A DNA stretch of 5,350 bases, taken from positions 1-5,350 of the forward strand of contig CAJXII010000102.1 in assembly GCA_913054415.1 (NCBI GenBank), in the 5' to 3' direction. This DNA is from an uncultured Arcobacter sp. Its GTDB lineage: Bacteria > Campylobacterota > Campylobacteria > Campylobacterales > Arcobacteraceae. Each line of letters starts with the position of its first letter. The stretch's first letter is position 1. Positions 1 through 5,350 of the stretch are shown piece after piece. A program made the translations under genes and the position numbers. The notes under the pieces were generated by a model. The model was not told where the DNA came from and did not search any database. It saw only the letters and a list, made by a program, of their open reading frames with translations.

Positions 1-96
1 AATTATAGAGTAATTTGGCTTGTTGTCTAATTGGGTATGGATTTATTAGGGTTAATCTACTTTAAATAATCCAAACTATAAAGTTGCTTACAACTA
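1..96. other. Left-edge intergenic stretch, possible 3' end of a plus-strand gene
   Basis: No complete gene lies here. Plus frame 1 is open from the window edge to a TAA at 28-30 (NYRVIWLVV). It then stays open in the same frame to a second TAA at 67-69, and that second stretch is also hydrophobic (LGMDLLGLIYFK). This could be the tail of a membrane-protein gene converging on the 120-residue minus-strand gene, or chance in AT-rich DNA. The minus strand shows no start codon leading into an open frame leftwards. Only the sequence left of the window can decide. Confidence 0.2.
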
Positions 97-110
97 CTAA
101 AATAGTTGTA
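89..110. repeat. Perfect 8-bp inverted repeat across a gene end
   Basis: TACAACTA (89-96) and TAGTTGTA (103-110) are perfect reverse complements separated by a 6-base loop. The structure straddles the TAG stop (97-99) of the minus-strand 120-residue gene. It could act as a transcript-end hairpin or a weak terminator. It is AT-rich, and read on the minus strand it is not followed by a run of T, so it is not a classical intrinsic terminator. Confidence 0.45.
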
Positions 111-459
111 ACTGCACCACTTTTTTATCTTTTGTAATTTTATCACCTAGTTGAAAAATAAACTTATCTTTTTTTTCATTAAGTGTATATCTTAAACACT
201 GATATTGATATGTAGGCAAACTAGAATGTAATCCATTTGATATAGTAATAGTATCTATTTTTTTTAGATTTGCTACAAGCTTATCATCTACAACTTTTAC
301 ATCAATAAGCTCTTTTTTCCAAAATTTAGATGCTTTTAATTCAATATGAAATCTAGTTTGATCTAAAATCTCTTCTAATATCTGCTTTTTTACTTGAACT
401 TTGATATTACTACCTTTGATCTGTATCACATCAACCAACCATCTTTTTATATTGATCAT
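97..459 (-). CDS. Hypothetical protein, 120 residues, downstream of and overlapping ligA
   Basis: I do not recognise a family. The product would be a lysine-rich, basic, soluble-looking protein of up to 120 residues. It has no signal peptide, no clear membrane segment and a single Cys (about residue 88). The middle alternates polar and hydrophobic residues, suggesting beta strands, and the C-terminus is VVQLQLF. The ATG at 457-459 makes the frame overlap the last 29 bases of ligA on the same strand, so it is probably cotranscribed with ligA and perhaps translationally coupled. No good Shine-Dalgarno precedes that ATG. In-frame alternatives are TTG at 436-438 (still inside ligA) and GTG at 427-429 (just past the ligA stop), neither with a convincing ribosome site. 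The gene contains two 8-base A runs on its coding strand (complement of 169-176 and 258-265). A real gene is likely because the frame stays open through AT-rich sequence and abuts ligA. The function is unknown. Confidence 0.65.
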   Translation of the reverse strand: MINIKRWLVDVIQIKGSNIKVQVKKQILEEILDQTRFHIELKASKFWKKELIDVKVVDDKLVANLKKIDTITISNGLHSSLPTYQYQCLRYTLNEKKDKFIFQLGDKITKDKKVVQLQLF

Positions 460-2380
460 AAGATAATGTTTCTACACCTAAAGATATGGCTTTATCATAT
501 TTACTTCCAGCTTCATCGCCATATATGACAAAATCTGTTTTTTTAGATACACTACTTGATACTTTTGCCCCTAAACTCTCTAGCTCTTTTTTTACTTCTG
601 ATCTACTAACACTCATTGTTCCTGTAAGCACAACAGTTTTATTTTTAAAGATATTATCATTAGCTTCAATTTTAGCTTCAACGGTTGGTTCAATAATAAA
701 AAATAATTTTTCTATAAAATCTCTATTGACTCTAAAAAATTCCAATAAACTATTTGCCATTTGCTCACCAATACCATCCAAAGATATAAGTTGATCAAAT
801 GTCACATCCAATATATCTAATCCAAACTCTTCTACTATTTGCTTACTTGCTACTTCACCAATATGCTCAATACCCAAAGCATTTATCACTCTTACTAAAG
901 ATGATTTTTTTGTATTTTCTATTGCATTTAAAAGATTTTCAATTTTCTTTTGTTGAAAACTGTCTAAGTCTATAAGGTCGTTATATGTTAAACTGTATAA
1001 GTCTAAAATATCTTTAATCTTTTGCTCTTTGACAAGTTGCTCTACTATTTTATTTCCTAATCCATCTATATTCATACAGTTTTTACTAGCAAAATATATG
1101 ATACTATTAACCACCCTACTTGGACAATCAAGATTTTGACATTTGATTAAAATATCTTCATTTAAAAGTTCACTTTTACAAGTTGGACATAATTTTGGAG
1201 CAACAATATCTATTTGAGTGCCATCTCTTCTACTACTTAAAACTTTTGTGATTTTTGGAATAATATCTCCACTTTTGATAATAATAACTTTATCATTAAT
1301 TTTTAGATCCAATCTTTTTATCTCATCAAAATTGTGTAGTGTTGCTCTTTGCACAGTTGATCCATCTATATTGGTTGGCTCAACAACTGCCACAGGAGTT
1401 ACAACTCCAGTTCTTCCTACTTGATATATAATATCTATAACTGTCGTAACCTTTTCAACAGCAGGAAATTTATAAGCACAAGACCATTTTGGATACTTAA
1501 CTGTATATCCCAAATCTACTTGAGCTTCAATATTATTAACTTTAATAACCATACCATCTAGTCCCATAGAGATTTCATCCCTTTGTTCAATAATTTGATG
1601 ATATACTTTTTCTATGCACTGCACACTATTGCACAACTCATAAATAGGTGGTTTAGCAAATCCAAAACTCCACAACAACTCCATAATCTCACTAATATTT
1701 TGTAGTTTTAAAGAGTGAGATCCTATACCCCAGATATTAAAAAATAGTTTTCTTTTTGCAGTTATACTACTATCTAGTTGTCTTAAACTTCCTGCAGCTG
1801 CATTTCTTGGATTTGCAAATAGTGGTTCACCATCTTTTACTCTTTGTTGATTAATCATATCAAAATCATCTTTTTTTATCACTATCTCACCACGGATCTC
1901 TATAAGTTGATCATAATCTATAGTAAGAGGGATAGAATGTATTGTCTTAACATTAGAAGTCACATCTTCCCCGATAAAACCATCTCCTCGAGTAATAGCT
2001 TGGATTAATCTACCACCATCATATATTAAATTTAAACTAGCTCCATCAAATTTTGGCTCACACACAAAAGTTGGATCATCAACTGTTTTTTTTACCCTTT
2101 TTATCCAATCCTCTAACTCTTTTGTATTAAATATATCCTCTTGCGACCACATACGACTTAGATGTTTTGCTTTTTGAAACTTATCCAATACAGTTGCCCC
2201 AACTCTTTGTGTAGGTGAGTTTGGATCTCTTAATGTAGGGTTTTGTTGCTCAAATTCTAAAATCTCTCTATTTAACTTATCATACTCTTCATCTGTGGCT
2301 ATTGGATCATCATCTACATAATAAGCTTTTGCCCACGATATTAAAGTTTTTATTTTTTTATCATATTCATTTTTATCCAT
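431..2380 (-). CDS. ligA: NAD-dependent DNA ligase LigA
   Basis: This 649-residue enzyme seals 5'-phosphate/3'-hydroxyl nicks in duplex DNA, using NAD+ to adenylate itself and releasing NMN. It acts in Okazaki-fragment joining and repair. Domains visible in order are: an N-terminal Ia domain for NMN binding (YYVDDDPIATDEEYD, about 20-34); the nucleotidyltransferase domain with catalytic Lys110 in EPKFDG (108-113), RGDG (131-134), RGE (163-165), the ANPRNAAAGSLRQLD block (189-203), GLDGMVIK (273-280) and AYKFP (302-306); an OB fold starting near VGRTGVVTPV (321-330); a four-Cys zinc finger (C398, C401, C414, C419); helix-hairpin-helix repeats (about 437-550); and a C-terminal BRCT domain (about 577-649, with GxG-type turn and AGSKYDKA). 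Length and domain set are complete, near 650 residues. The ATG at 2378-2380 has a weak AGG about 10 bases upstream. The promoter is probably the TATAAT facing it at 2412-2417. The segment HLSRMWSQED (73-82) replaces the HxxPMLSL seen in many ligases. From memory this resembles Campylobacterota ligases. Confidence 0.98.
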   Translation of the reverse strand: MDKNEYDKKIKTLISWAKAYYVDDDPIATDEEYDKLNREILEFEQQNPTLRDPNSPTQRVGATVLDKFQKAKHLSRMWSQEDIFNTKELEDWIKRVKKTVDDPTFVCEPKFDGASLNLIYDGGRLIQAITRGDGFIGEDVTSNVKTIHSIPLTIDYDQLIEIRGEIVIKKDDFDMINQQRVKDGEPLFANPRNAAAGSLRQLDSSITAKRKLFFNIWGIGSHSLKLQNISEIMELLWSFGFAKPPIYELCNSVQCIEKVYHQIIEQRDEISMGLDGMVIKVNNIEAQVDLGYTVKYPKWSCAYKFPAVEKVTTVIDIIYQVGRTGVVTPVAVVEPTNIDGSTVQRATLHNFDEIKRLDLKINDKVIIIKSGDIIPKITKVLSSRRDGTQIDIVAPKLCPTCKSELLNEDILIKCQNLDCPSRVVNSIIYFASKNCMNIDGLGNKIVEQLVKEQKIKDILDLYSLTYNDLIDLDSFQQKKIENLLNAIENTKKSSLVRVINALGIEHIGEVASKQIVEEFGLDILDVTFDQLISLDGIGEQMANSLLEFFRVNRDFIEKLFFIIEPTVEAKIEANDNIFKNKTVVLTGTMSVSRSEVKKELESLGAKVSSSVSKKTDFVIYGDEAGSKYDKAISLGVETLSYDQYKKMVG

Positions 2381-2411
2381 TGTTTATCTACCTAATAAGA
2401 TTTATAACAAA

Positions 2412-2417
2412 ATTATA
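2412..2417 (-). promoter_or_regulatory. Probable -10 element for ligA
   Basis: On the minus strand these six bases read TATAAT, about 31 bases upstream of the ligA ATG. That would put the start of transcription near 2405 and leave a short leader. No TTGACA-like -35 lies at the right distance, and no TG precedes the box. A second AT box, TATAAA on the minus strand at 2401-2406, is a weaker alternative. It is assigned by position and consensus match only. Confidence 0.4.
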
Positions 2418-2426
2418 GCTAAACTT

Positions 2427-2435
2427 TGATATAAT
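2427..2435 (+). promoter_or_regulatory. Extended -10 promoter for the small gene-murI-dnaX operon
   Basis: The bases TGATATAAT are a perfect extended -10 (TGnTATAAT), with TG at 2427-2428 and TATAAT at 2430-2435. Transcription would begin near 2442, giving a leader of about 23 bases before the TTG start at 2465. No -35 hexamer is visible. That is the usual state of sigma-70 promoters in Campylobacter and Helicobacter, which rely on the -10 box and periodic AT-rich upstream DNA. Confidence 0.65.
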
Positions 2436-2452
2436 ATAGAAAAAATTAATAC

Positions 2453-2456
2453 GGAG
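2453..2456 (+). promoter_or_regulatory. Shine-Dalgarno fixing the TTG start of the 114-residue gene
   Basis: GGAG lies 8 bases before the TTG at 2465-2467. It is the best ribosome site in the window and supports TTG as the true start. The next in-frame ATG is seven codons downstream (residue 8) and would cut into the N-terminus just before the hydrophobic helix. Confidence 0.75.
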
Positions 2457-2464
2457 TAATCAAA

Positions 2465-2809
2465 TTGGATTATATTGATATATTTATGTTAGGCTGGAAT
2501 CTAAATGCTTTGATGTTTGTAGTAAATCTACTTTTAGCATTTAAAATTATAAAATCTGATGATGTGCAAAAACTACAAGAAGAATCACAAATGTTGCATA
2601 CACTTAAAACTGAATTTGATAAACTATATCCAAATAGACAATTGGAAACACTAATAAGCTATGCTATGCCATTTACAGCATTTTATAGAGGTTTGTATAG
2701 ACTTGTTGAGATGTATATGTTTTTCAACAAAAACAAAGGGACAAGTATGTTTGATTTTATGGTATATAAATACCAAGCAGATATAAATAAAATCAAAAAC
2801 GATAACTAA
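2465..2809 (+). CDS. Hypothetical protein, 114 residues, putative membrane-anchored
   Basis: I cannot assign a function. The protein starts with a short acidic N-terminus (MDYIDIF), then a hydrophobic stretch at about residues 7-28 that looks like one transmembrane helix or a signal anchor. A polar, probably coiled helix rich in Q, E and K follows (about 30-55). A second amphipathic to hydrophobic region covers about 62-87 (with AMPFTAFYRGLYRL), and the tail is charged and Lys/Asn-rich. No cysteines or catalytic motifs are visible. It has a TTG start with a strong GGAG ribosome site, is first in the operon, and ends 10 bases before murI, so expression with murI and dnaX is very likely. Its place ahead of a cell-wall gene makes an envelope role thinkable, but nothing in the sequence shows it. 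I have the impression that related small proteins occur in other Campylobacterota; this needs a database search. Confidence 0.8.
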   Translation: MDYIDIFMLGWNLNALMFVVNLLLAFKIIKSDDVQKLQEESQMLHTLKTEFDKLYPNRQLETLISYAMPFTAFYRGLYRLVEMYMFFNKNKGTSMFDFMVYKYQADINKIKNDN

Positions 2810-2810
2810 C

Positions 2811-2813
2811 GGA
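2811..2813 (+). promoter_or_regulatory. Weak Shine-Dalgarno for murI
   Basis: GGA, 6 bases before the GTG at 2820-2822, lies in the 10-base gap after the preceding stop. It is short, so reinitiation by ribosomes finishing the upstream gene probably helps. Confidence 0.45.
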
Positions 2814-2819
2814 CGATTT

Positions 2820-3578
2820 GTGAAAGCTGGTGTATTTGATAGTGGTGTAGGTGGACTTACTGTTGTAAAATCTTTACTACAACATAAGATTTTTAAAGAT
2901 ATTCTATATTATGGAGATACTGCTAGAGTTCCTTATGGGACAAAAGATAAAAATACAATCATAAGATATTGCTTAGAAGCTTTAGAGTATTTTGAAAATT
3001 ATGATATTGATATTTTAATAGTCGCATGTAATAGTGCTAGTGCCTATGCTTTGGATGAACTAAAAAAAGTTGCCAATATACCTGTAGTAGGTGTTATCCA
3101 AAGTGGTATATTGGCTGTAAAAAAAACTATTAAAAATAAAGATGCAAATATTTTAGTTATAGGAACCAATGCTACTATAAAATCAAATCTTTACGAAATA
3201 GGTTTAAAAAACAATGGCTTTTCAAATATTATATCTATAGCTACCCCACTTTTAGTGCCATTAGTTGAAGAGAATATTTTAGATGGACAAATTTTAAAAG
3301 CAACATTTGATCACTATTTCAAAGATTTAAAAGATAAAAATATAGATGCAATCATCTTAGGATGCACACATTTTCCACTTTTAGAAGAGAAAATAAGTGA
3401 TTATTTTAATCAAGCTATCACTATACATAGTGGAGATGCTATTGTAGAATATCTTAAATCTGAATATAACTATGATACAATATATGATAAAAGTAATATT
3501 CAATTTTTTGCTTCATCAGATCCAAAGAATCTAAAAGCAACAGCAAAAAGATGGATAGAAAATATAAGGATAATATAA
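2820..3578 (+). CDS. murI: Glutamate racemase MurI
   Basis: This 252-residue cytoplasmic enzyme interconverts L- and D-glutamate without a cofactor and supplies D-Glu for the peptidoglycan stem peptide, which MurD adds. The sequence shows the complete Asp/Glu racemase fold. DSGVGGLTV at 7-15 carries Asp7 and Ser8; YGDTARVPYG at 31-40 shapes the substrate pocket; the first catalytic Cys is C70 in ACNSAS; the second is C182 in LGCTHFP, with His184 next to it; and Glu150 sits in VPLVEEN. The usual block is ACNTAS, so Thr to Ser at residue 72 is a mild, probably functional change. Length is normal for the family (about 250-270). The start is GTG at 2820, giving MKAGVFDSG, the expected N-terminus. 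The gene lies 10 bases after the 114-residue gene and 2 bases before dnaX, so it is the middle gene of the operon. Confidence 0.97.
   Translation: MKAGVFDSGVGGLTVVKSLLQHKIFKDILYYGDTARVPYGTKDKNTIIRYCLEALEYFENYDIDILIVACNSASAYALDELKKVANIPVVGVIQSGILAVKKTIKNKDANILVIGTNATIKSNLYEIGLKNNGFSNIISIATPLLVPLVEENILDGQILKATFDHYFKDLKDKNIDAIILGCTHFPLLEEKISDYFNQAITIHSGDAIVEYLKSEYNYDTIYDKSNIQFFASSDPKNLKATAKRWIENIRII
3566..3570 (+). promoter_or_regulatory. Shine-Dalgarno deciding the dnaX start
   Basis: AAGGA inside the murI 3' end lies 10 bases before the ATG at 3581. It favours that ATG over the in-frame ATG at 3551, which would lie 28 bases inside murI and add ten residues before the conserved N-terminus. Confidence 0.6.
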
Positions 3579-3580
3579 AT

Positions 3581-5245
3581 ATGAATAAAGTTTTAGCACT
3601 AAAATATAGACCAAAAAAGTTTGATGATCTAATAGGACAAGATACTATATCTTCGACATTATCTTTAGCTTTGGATTCAAAAAGATTATCTCATGCTTAT
3701 CTATTTTCTGGGCTAAGAGGTAGTGGTAAAACAAGCACAGCTAGAATTATGGCTAAAGCTTTAGTATGCGACAATGGTCCCACATCTACACCTTGTGAAA
3801 AGTGTGCTAATTGTATTAGTGCAAATGAATCAAGACACTTAGATATTATAGAGATGGATGCTGCTTCAAACCGTGGTATTGATGATATAAAAGATCTTAT
3901 AGAACACACAAAATATCAACCAAGTAGTGCAAAATATAAAGTATTTATCATAGATGAAGTTCATATGCTAACTCCTCAAGCTTTTAATGCACTTCTTAAA
4001 ACTCTTGAGGAGCCACCAGATTTTGTTAAGTTTATTTTAGCTACAACAGATCCACTAAAATTACCAGCAACAATTTTAAGTAGAACTCAACACTTTAGAT
4101 TTAAAAAAATAGCTCCAACAGATGTAAAACATCATCTAAGTCATATACTAAACTTAGAAGATATTCCATTTGAGCCTGATGCATTAGATATTTTAGCAAG
4201 AAGTGGTCAAGGTAGTTTAAGAGATACATTAACTTTACTAGATCAAGCTATAATATTTTCTAAAGGTAAAATCACAACCAATTCTGTAACTGATATGATG
4301 GGGATGATCGACCCATCTTTTATGGAAGAGTTATTTGATAATATTTTAGCACATAATGATATGAGAAAATTCATAGATCAACTAGAAGCTTATGAAGTTG
4401 GTCAAGTCATAGATGAGATGACAATTTTCTTAAAATATAAAATGTTATCAAATAGTTCAAAATATACAACTTATTTATATGATAGATTTTTTAGAATCTT
4501 AGCAGATGCAAAACAGCTACTTGCTTTAAATAGTGATAGTGGGTTTGTAATGATTCTTACAATATCTAAAATGATAGAAGCAACCAATATTAAAACAATA
4601 GATGAAGTTATAAATGAAGTTCAAAACACACAACCAACTATAACTGAACAAACTAAACCTACAGCAACCACTACTGTTGAAACTCAAAATACTCAACAAG
4701 AAAAGTTAGAGGTTCAACAAGCATCAGAAGAGACTCCTGCTATAATAACTAATGAAGATAGATTTAAAGATACTATTGCTAAAGTTTATGAAAGAAGTTA
4801 TGATTTAGGTGTATGTTTTGAAAAAAGTTTTAGTTTTAACAATTTTGAAAATAATACTTTAGTTATAAATAGTATAGCTCAAGGTGAATGCAAAAAAATA
4901 CTTTATAAAAATTTTGCACTTTTAAGAGAGTTTATTGAAGATATATTTGGACAAGGTATAGATATAGAATTTAATAAACTTCCAATACCACAAGAAGATA
5001 TCTCTAAACAACCAGCACAAAATGAGACAGTAAGTTCTATGATAGAGAGTGTTGAGTTTGAAGATCCAAATCAAAATATTCAAGGTGCAAATAGTTGTGT
5101 AGGAGTTATGTGTGATAGTGATACACCCACAAATCTAGCTCAACAAGAGATATCTATGGATGAGATACTTAATTCAAAATTTGTAAATACTGTAAGAGAA
5201 GTATTTAAAAGTGAAACACTTCCTGAAATACAAAATAAGGTTTAG
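3581..5245 (+). CDS. dnaX: DNA polymerase III subunit tau/gamma (clamp loader) DnaX
   Basis: This 554-residue AAA+ ATPase is the motor subunit of the clamp loader. With HolA/HolB-type partners it opens the beta clamp and places it on primed DNA, and its C-terminal part normally links to the polymerase and helicase. From ATG 3581 the protein begins with the family signature LALKYRPKKFDDLIGQ. It has Walker A GLRGSGKT (44-51, Lys50), a zinc module of C63, C72, C75 and C78, Walker B IIDEVH (123-128), sensor 1 ATTDP (154-158), the trans-acting Arg168 in ILSRTQHF (SRT where many DnaX have SRC), and sensor 2 GSLRDTL (211-217, Arg214). Collar domain III follows to about 345, then a Q/T-rich flexible linker (about 348-390) with QNTQ twice, a folded C-terminal segment (about 391-465) and an acidic tail ending in IQNKV. 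Length is intermediate among DnaX proteins. The first ATG, at 3551, is rejected because it overlaps murI and adds nonconserved residues. Last visible gene of the operon. Confidence 0.95.
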   Translation: MNKVLALKYRPKKFDDLIGQDTISSTLSLALDSKRLSHAYLFSGLRGSGKTSTARIMAKALVCDNGPTSTPCEKCANCISANESRHLDIIEMDAASNRGIDDIKDLIEHTKYQPSSAKYKVFIIDEVHMLTPQAFNALLKTLEEPPDFVKFILATTDPLKLPATILSRTQHFRFKKIAPTDVKHHLSHILNLEDIPFEPDALDILARSGQGSLRDTLTLLDQAIIFSKGKITTNSVTDMMGMIDPSFMEELFDNILAHNDMRKFIDQLEAYEVGQVIDEMTIFLKYKMLSNSSKYTTYLYDRFFRILADAKQLLALNSDSGFVMILTISKMIEATNIKTIDEVINEVQNTQPTITEQTKPTATTTVETQNTQQEKLEVQQASEETPAIITNEDRFKDTIAKVYERSYDLGVCFEKSFSFNNFENNTLVINSIAQGECKKILYKNFALLREFIEDIFGQGIDIEFNKLPIPQEDISKQPAQNETVSSMIESVEFEDPNQNIQGANSCVGVMCDSDTPTNLAQQEISMDEILNSKFVNTVREVFKSETLPEIQNKV

Positions 5246-5295
5246 TTATCTTCCTCCTGTTTTGTGCGTTAAGAAAAACTAAATTTATAAATCCT

Positions 5296-5350
5296 TTAAC
5301 CAAGGGCTTTATAGTGTATAAAAAATCTATTTTGTGTGCCTCAAGGTTAA
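5296..5350. repeat. Interrupted inverted repeat at the right edge
   Basis: TTAACC (5296-5301) is the reverse complement of GGTTAA (5345-5350). After an AA / CAA internal loop, GGGC (5304-5307) can pair with GCCT (5338-5341) with one G-T wobble. The arms enclose a 30-base AT-rich loop. It could be the end of an RNA structure, a dnaX transcript-end hairpin or an element end. The window stops at the outer base, so its full extent is unknown. Confidence 0.4.
5308..5322. repeat. Perfect 6-bp hairpin nested inside the right-edge repeat
   Basis: TTTATA (5308-5313) and TATAAA (5317-5322) flank the loop GTG. All pairs are A-T, so the hairpin alone is weak and it is not followed by a long T run. The second arm also reads as a possible plus-strand -10 box preceded by TG, so it may be promoter sequence instead. 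Confidence 0.35.

Larger units (their letters stand above)
5246..5350. other. Right-edge intergenic stretch after dnaX
   Basis: No gene can be called. A plus frame is open from 5239 to the window edge without an ATG, and the minus frame from 5348 back to a TAA at 5205-5207 is also open (47 codons, overlapping the dnaX end). The minus reading uses AGG AGG and CCC codons unlike the neighbouring genes, so coding is doubtful. CCTCCT at 5253-5258 reads AGGAGG on the minus strand, but no start codon follows at a suitable distance. Confidence 0.3.

Noticed and set aside
169..265. Two 8-base A runs in the 120-residue gene as phase-variation tracts
   Set aside because: Runs of the same length occur in ligA (complement of 2086-2093), a gene expected to be essential, so they look like background in AT-rich DNA. 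Phase variation in Campylobacterota mostly uses G/C tracts.
486..794. Plus-strand open frame inside ligA
   Set aside because: It is antisense to the BRCT and helix-hairpin-helix coding part of a complete ligA, and its low-complexity Ser/Leu-rich product is typical of a shadow frame.
1218..1424. Plus-strand open frame of 68 codons inside ligA
   Set aside because: It is antisense to the conserved OB-fold coding region, with no ribosome site or recognisable product.
3551..3580. Upstream ATG of dnaX at 3551
   Set aside because: It would overlap murI by 28 bases and add ten nonconserved residues. The ATG at 3581 has AAGGA at a workable distance and gives the usual DnaX N-terminus.
3697..3909. 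Minus-strand open frame of 70 codons inside dnaX
   Set aside because: It is antisense to the Walker A and zinc-module coding region and is explained by conserved codons on the other strand.
4101..4112. A7 run at 4103-4109 as a frameshift site
   Set aside because: It lies at about residue 175, inside the ATPase module, so slippage would give a nonfunctional fragment. The phase also does not fit a -1 heptamer.
5246..5275. Signal recognition particle RNA next to dnaX, based on the GGAGGAAG on the minus strand
   Set aside because: The conserved GGAAG-containing tip with its surrounding AGGTC and GCAGCC segments is absent.
5205..5348. C-terminus of a convergent minus-strand gene
   Set aside because: The 47-codon frame is open, but its codons (AGG AGG, CCC) differ from neighbours, the product is not recognised, and no start is visible within the window.
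5338..5350. Start of a 23S rRNA or a tRNA at the right edge (GGTTAA resembles a 23S 5' end)
   Set aside because: Only six bases match, with no continuing rRNA sequence visible. The arm is equally explained by the local inverted repeat.

Overview
The window is AT-rich, with strongly A/T-ending codons, short intergenic gaps, a TGnTATAAT extended -10 without a recognisable -35, and proteins that read like those of Campylobacterota (the former Epsilonproteobacteria, such as Arcobacter, Sulfurimonas or Campylobacter relatives). The phylum assignment rests on protein flavour (LigA, MurI, DnaX) and promoter style. I cannot name a genus.

Layout. The minus strand on the left carries ligA (NAD-dependent DNA ligase, 431-2380) followed by a 120-residue protein of unknown function (97-459) whose ATG-initiated frame overlaps the ligA 3' end. 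A short divergent promoter region (2381-2464) separates these from a plus-strand group on the right: a 114-residue putative membrane-anchored protein of unknown function (2465-2809, TTG start), murI (glutamate racemase, 2820-3578, GTG start) and dnaX (DNA polymerase III tau/gamma clamp-loader subunit, 3581-5245). The plus-strand genes are separated by only 10 and 2 bases, so they very probably form one transcription unit. The last 105 bases hold no clear gene but contain nested inverted repeats and look different from the genes.

How it fits together. LigA seals nicks during replication and repair, and DnaX builds the clamp loader and ties the replisome together. MurI supplies D-glutamate for peptidoglycan. 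The region is therefore a chromosomal housekeeping segment joining DNA replication and cell-wall synthesis, with two small unknown proteins attached. I see no mobile element, CRISPR array, toxin-antitoxin pair or defence system, and no sign of a previously undescribed system. The points most worth a second look are the two unknown small proteins, the back-to-back promoters, a possible slippage site in the dnaX C-terminal region, and the structured right edge.
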